Origin: Methanolobus zinderi | GTDB lineage: Archaea > Halobacteriota > Methanosarcinia > Methanosarcinales > Methanosarcinaceae | DNA: 64,000 nt | Reading direction: 5' to 3' | NCBI RefSeq assembly: GCF_013388255.1 | Contig: NZ_CP058215.1 | Span: 1,488,001-1,552,000 of the forward strand | Part shown: in pieces, positions 62,802-64,000 of the stretch | How the letters are laid out: the number at the start of each line of letters is the position of its first letter | How positions within the stretch are numbered: the stretch's first letter is position 1 | Program-made: the position numbers and the translations under genes | The notes under the pieces: model-generated | What the model saw: only the letters and a program-made list of their open reading frames with translations | Database searches by the model: none | Told to the model about the DNA's origin: nothing

Positions 62802-64000
62802 ATGATAAATATTATTGTGACAACAATTATTGTTGTGACAATAAAGTCTGAATTCATAAATCGTGAGAATGAACTTGGATATATTGAAAATGAATTCTCA
62901 AAGAAAGATTTCCGATTTATTTCTGTTATCGGACGACGAAGACTCGGAAAAACCCGTTTCCTTGAACAATTCCTCAAAGGAAAATCAAAATACTGTTATG
63001 TGCTGGTTCCCGAGCTTAATGATGAAGATACCAGAATGGAGATTGCCAGGGTATTCTATGAAAAACTTGACATAGCTTTTTTGGGATTGCCTTCCTGGGA
63101 CGAGATATTCGAGAAGCTGTTTATAAAGTCTCAGAAAGAGCAAGTCATCGTCCTTTTTGATGAGTTCCAGAGATTATCACGAATCAATAACAGTGTATTC
63201 TCATATTTGCAGAAACATATAGACAAATCAGCTGCAGATTCCAAGCTATTCCTGGTGGTATCAGGCTCTTCCATCGGAATGATGCATCAGATATTCGAAT
63301 ATGCTTCTCCGCTATACGGCAGGAGGACCGGACAGATTCCTTTTGATGCTTTCAGGTTTGATGCACTGAGTAAATGGTTCCCGAATCTGCCTGTAGAAAT
63401 GAGAGTGTACGTCTATACGATCTATGGCGGTACGCCAAAGTATCTGGAAGAAGTCGAGTCTGCCAATTTGCAGGAACTTATAGTTAAAACACTTTCAAGA
63501 ACAAGTGTGTTATACAATGAACCTGAGGTTCTGCTCAAAACCGAACTTAAGGAAAGCAATACCTATTTCAACATATTGAAGAACATAGCCTCCGGCGTTT
63601 CTAAGTCCTCGGAAATTGCAACAGCTTCAGGTATAAAGGCAACTTCCATTGATTACTATCTTAATATTCTGATCAATGATCTCGATCTGGTCAAAAAAGA
63701 AATTCCGGTATGTGACAAACCTTCATCCCGAAAGGCAATCTACCGGATTAACGATAATTTCTTCAGGTTCTGGTTCAGGTTCGTGTATCCATCCTTTTCG
63801 GAACTTGAAATTGGAAATTATGAAAGAGTGCTTGGAAAAATAGAAAACGAACTGGATACCTTTACAGCCCCGATATTTGAAGACATAAGCAAACAGTTCC
63901 TGCTGGAAATGAATAGGCAGGATCGTCTTCCCTTTACCTTCGAGAAGATTGGACTCCAATGGGGCAAGTTCAGGGGCGAGCCCGGAAAGAACAACTACGA
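62802..64000 (+). CDS. P-loop ATPase of the archaeal ATPase_2/DUF234 family (runs off window)
   Basis: The frame is open from the ATG at 62802 to the window end without a stop, about 400 codons. FINRENELGYIENEF and the Walker A VIGRRRLGKTRFLEQF start the ATPase. IVLFDEFQRLSRINNSVFSY is the Walker B region, and a SGSSIGMMHQIFEYASPLYG block is the sensor/Arg finger region. A winged-helix-like segment (KSSEIATASGIKATSIDYY) and a DUF234-like FRFWFRFVYPSFSELE follow. These ATPases are abundant in archaea and their role is unknown. The first 15 residues are not family-like and repeat those of the small gene upstream, so the true start may be internal. Confidence 0.85.
   Translation, partial: MINIIVTTIIVVTIKSEFINRENELGYIENEFSKKDFRFISVIGRRRLGKTRFLEQFLKGKSKYCYVLVPELNDEDTRMEIARVFYEKLDIAFLGLPSWDEIFEKLFIKSQKEQVIVLFDEFQRLSRINNSVFSYLQKHIDKSAADSKLFLVVSGSSIGMMHQIFEYASPLYGRRTGQIPFDAFRFDALSKWFPNLPVEMRVYVYTIYGGTPKYLEEVESANLQELIVKTLSRTSVLYNEPEVLLKTELKESNTYFNILKNIASGVSKSSEIATASGIKATSIDYYLNILINDLDLVKKEIPVCDKPSSRKAIYRINDNFFRFWFRFVYPSFSELEIGNYERVLGKIENELDTFTAPIFEDISKQFLLEMNRQDRLPFTFEKIGLQWGKFRGEPGKNNY

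Noticed and set aside
1-64000. CRISPR array or complete insertion sequence
   Set aside because: No set of regularly spaced repeats and no intact transposase was seen; the only mobility genes are the two recombinase remnants near 20.4-20.8 kb.

Overview
The window looks like chromosome of a methanogenic archaeon of the Methanosarcinaceae, most like Methanolobus or Methanococcoides. The reasons are archaeal-type aspartyl-tRNA synthetase, GatD of the archaeal Glu-tRNA(Gln) amidotransferase, a TfrA/TfrB-like soluble fumarate reductase, PEGA-domain and DUF1638 proteins, archaeal ribosome binding sites (GGTGA, GGAG) and AT-rich TATA-like promoters. A BCCT betaine transporter, a Cache-domain chemoreceptor and several PAS histidine kinases suggest a motile, salt-exposed methylotroph. 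The genus is an inference; no 16S or mcr gene is present.

Layout. (1) 1-7.5 kb: the 5' end of one hsdM (minus strand, leaving the window), then ordinary single genes (YihY, flavin split-barrel protein, thioesterase, DUF421, phenylacetate-CoA ligase, exported M1-like peptidase) and two very short peptide genes. (2) 7.6-21.5 kb: a defence island. It opens with an in-frame chimera, 7648-10758, in which the GAF/PAS/HisKA part of a sensor kinase is joined to HsdR exactly where the HsdR nuclease domain should end. hsdM and hsdS follow. Next come an AT-rich gene with a HEPN-like Rx4H motif, a divergent GHKL ATPase fused to a PD-(D/E)XK nuclease, a RES-domain (NAD-degrading toxin family) protein, an unknown gene and an overlapping Mrr-like nuclease gene. 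The island ends in two tyrosine-recombinase remnants and a small gene that runs antisense into tRNA-Val(TAC), the classic scar of an integrated element. (3) 21.7-35.7 kb: core chromosome: NTF2-like protein, a frameshifted NAD(P)H oxidoreductase, a split MgtE-like transporter with a PhoU/TrkA_C regulator, rpiA-aspS-gatD-argH on the minus strand, and a translationally coupled fumarase/aspartase-tfrA-tfrB operon. (4) 35.8-37.4 kb: a small AT-rich accessory islet with a CoiA-like protein and a 57-residue protein. (5) 37.7-64 kb: core and signalling genes: a RimK-peptidase cluster, CheW, exported acetolactate decarboxylase, PAS kinase, LL-diaminopimelate aminotransferase, RsgA, MCP, cupredoxin and cytochrome P460 lipoproteins, phosphoribosyltransferases with a hydrolase, ferredoxin, kinase, a DUF1638-BCCT-small protein cluster, PEGA protein, isochorismatase-like hydrolase and a P-loop ATPase that runs off the right edge.

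How the genes work together. The island combines at least three independent DNA- or NAD-targeting modules behind a type I methyltransferase/specificity pair whose cognate HsdR appears to have lost its nuclease. Candidate new systems are the RES / unknown / Mrr-like nuclease set (16.9-20.3 kb) and the GHKL-nuclease gene with its own 10-bp inverted repeat (14.7-16.7 kb). Elsewhere, fumarase/aspartase and TfrAB form a fumarate-to-succinate route. The RimK ligase, retropepsin-like protein and AstE-like peptidase form a peptide-modification cluster, and BCCT with DUF1638 may serve betaine uptake for osmoprotection or methylotrophy.

Limits: all calls come from reading the sequence and recalled family features; no database search was possible.
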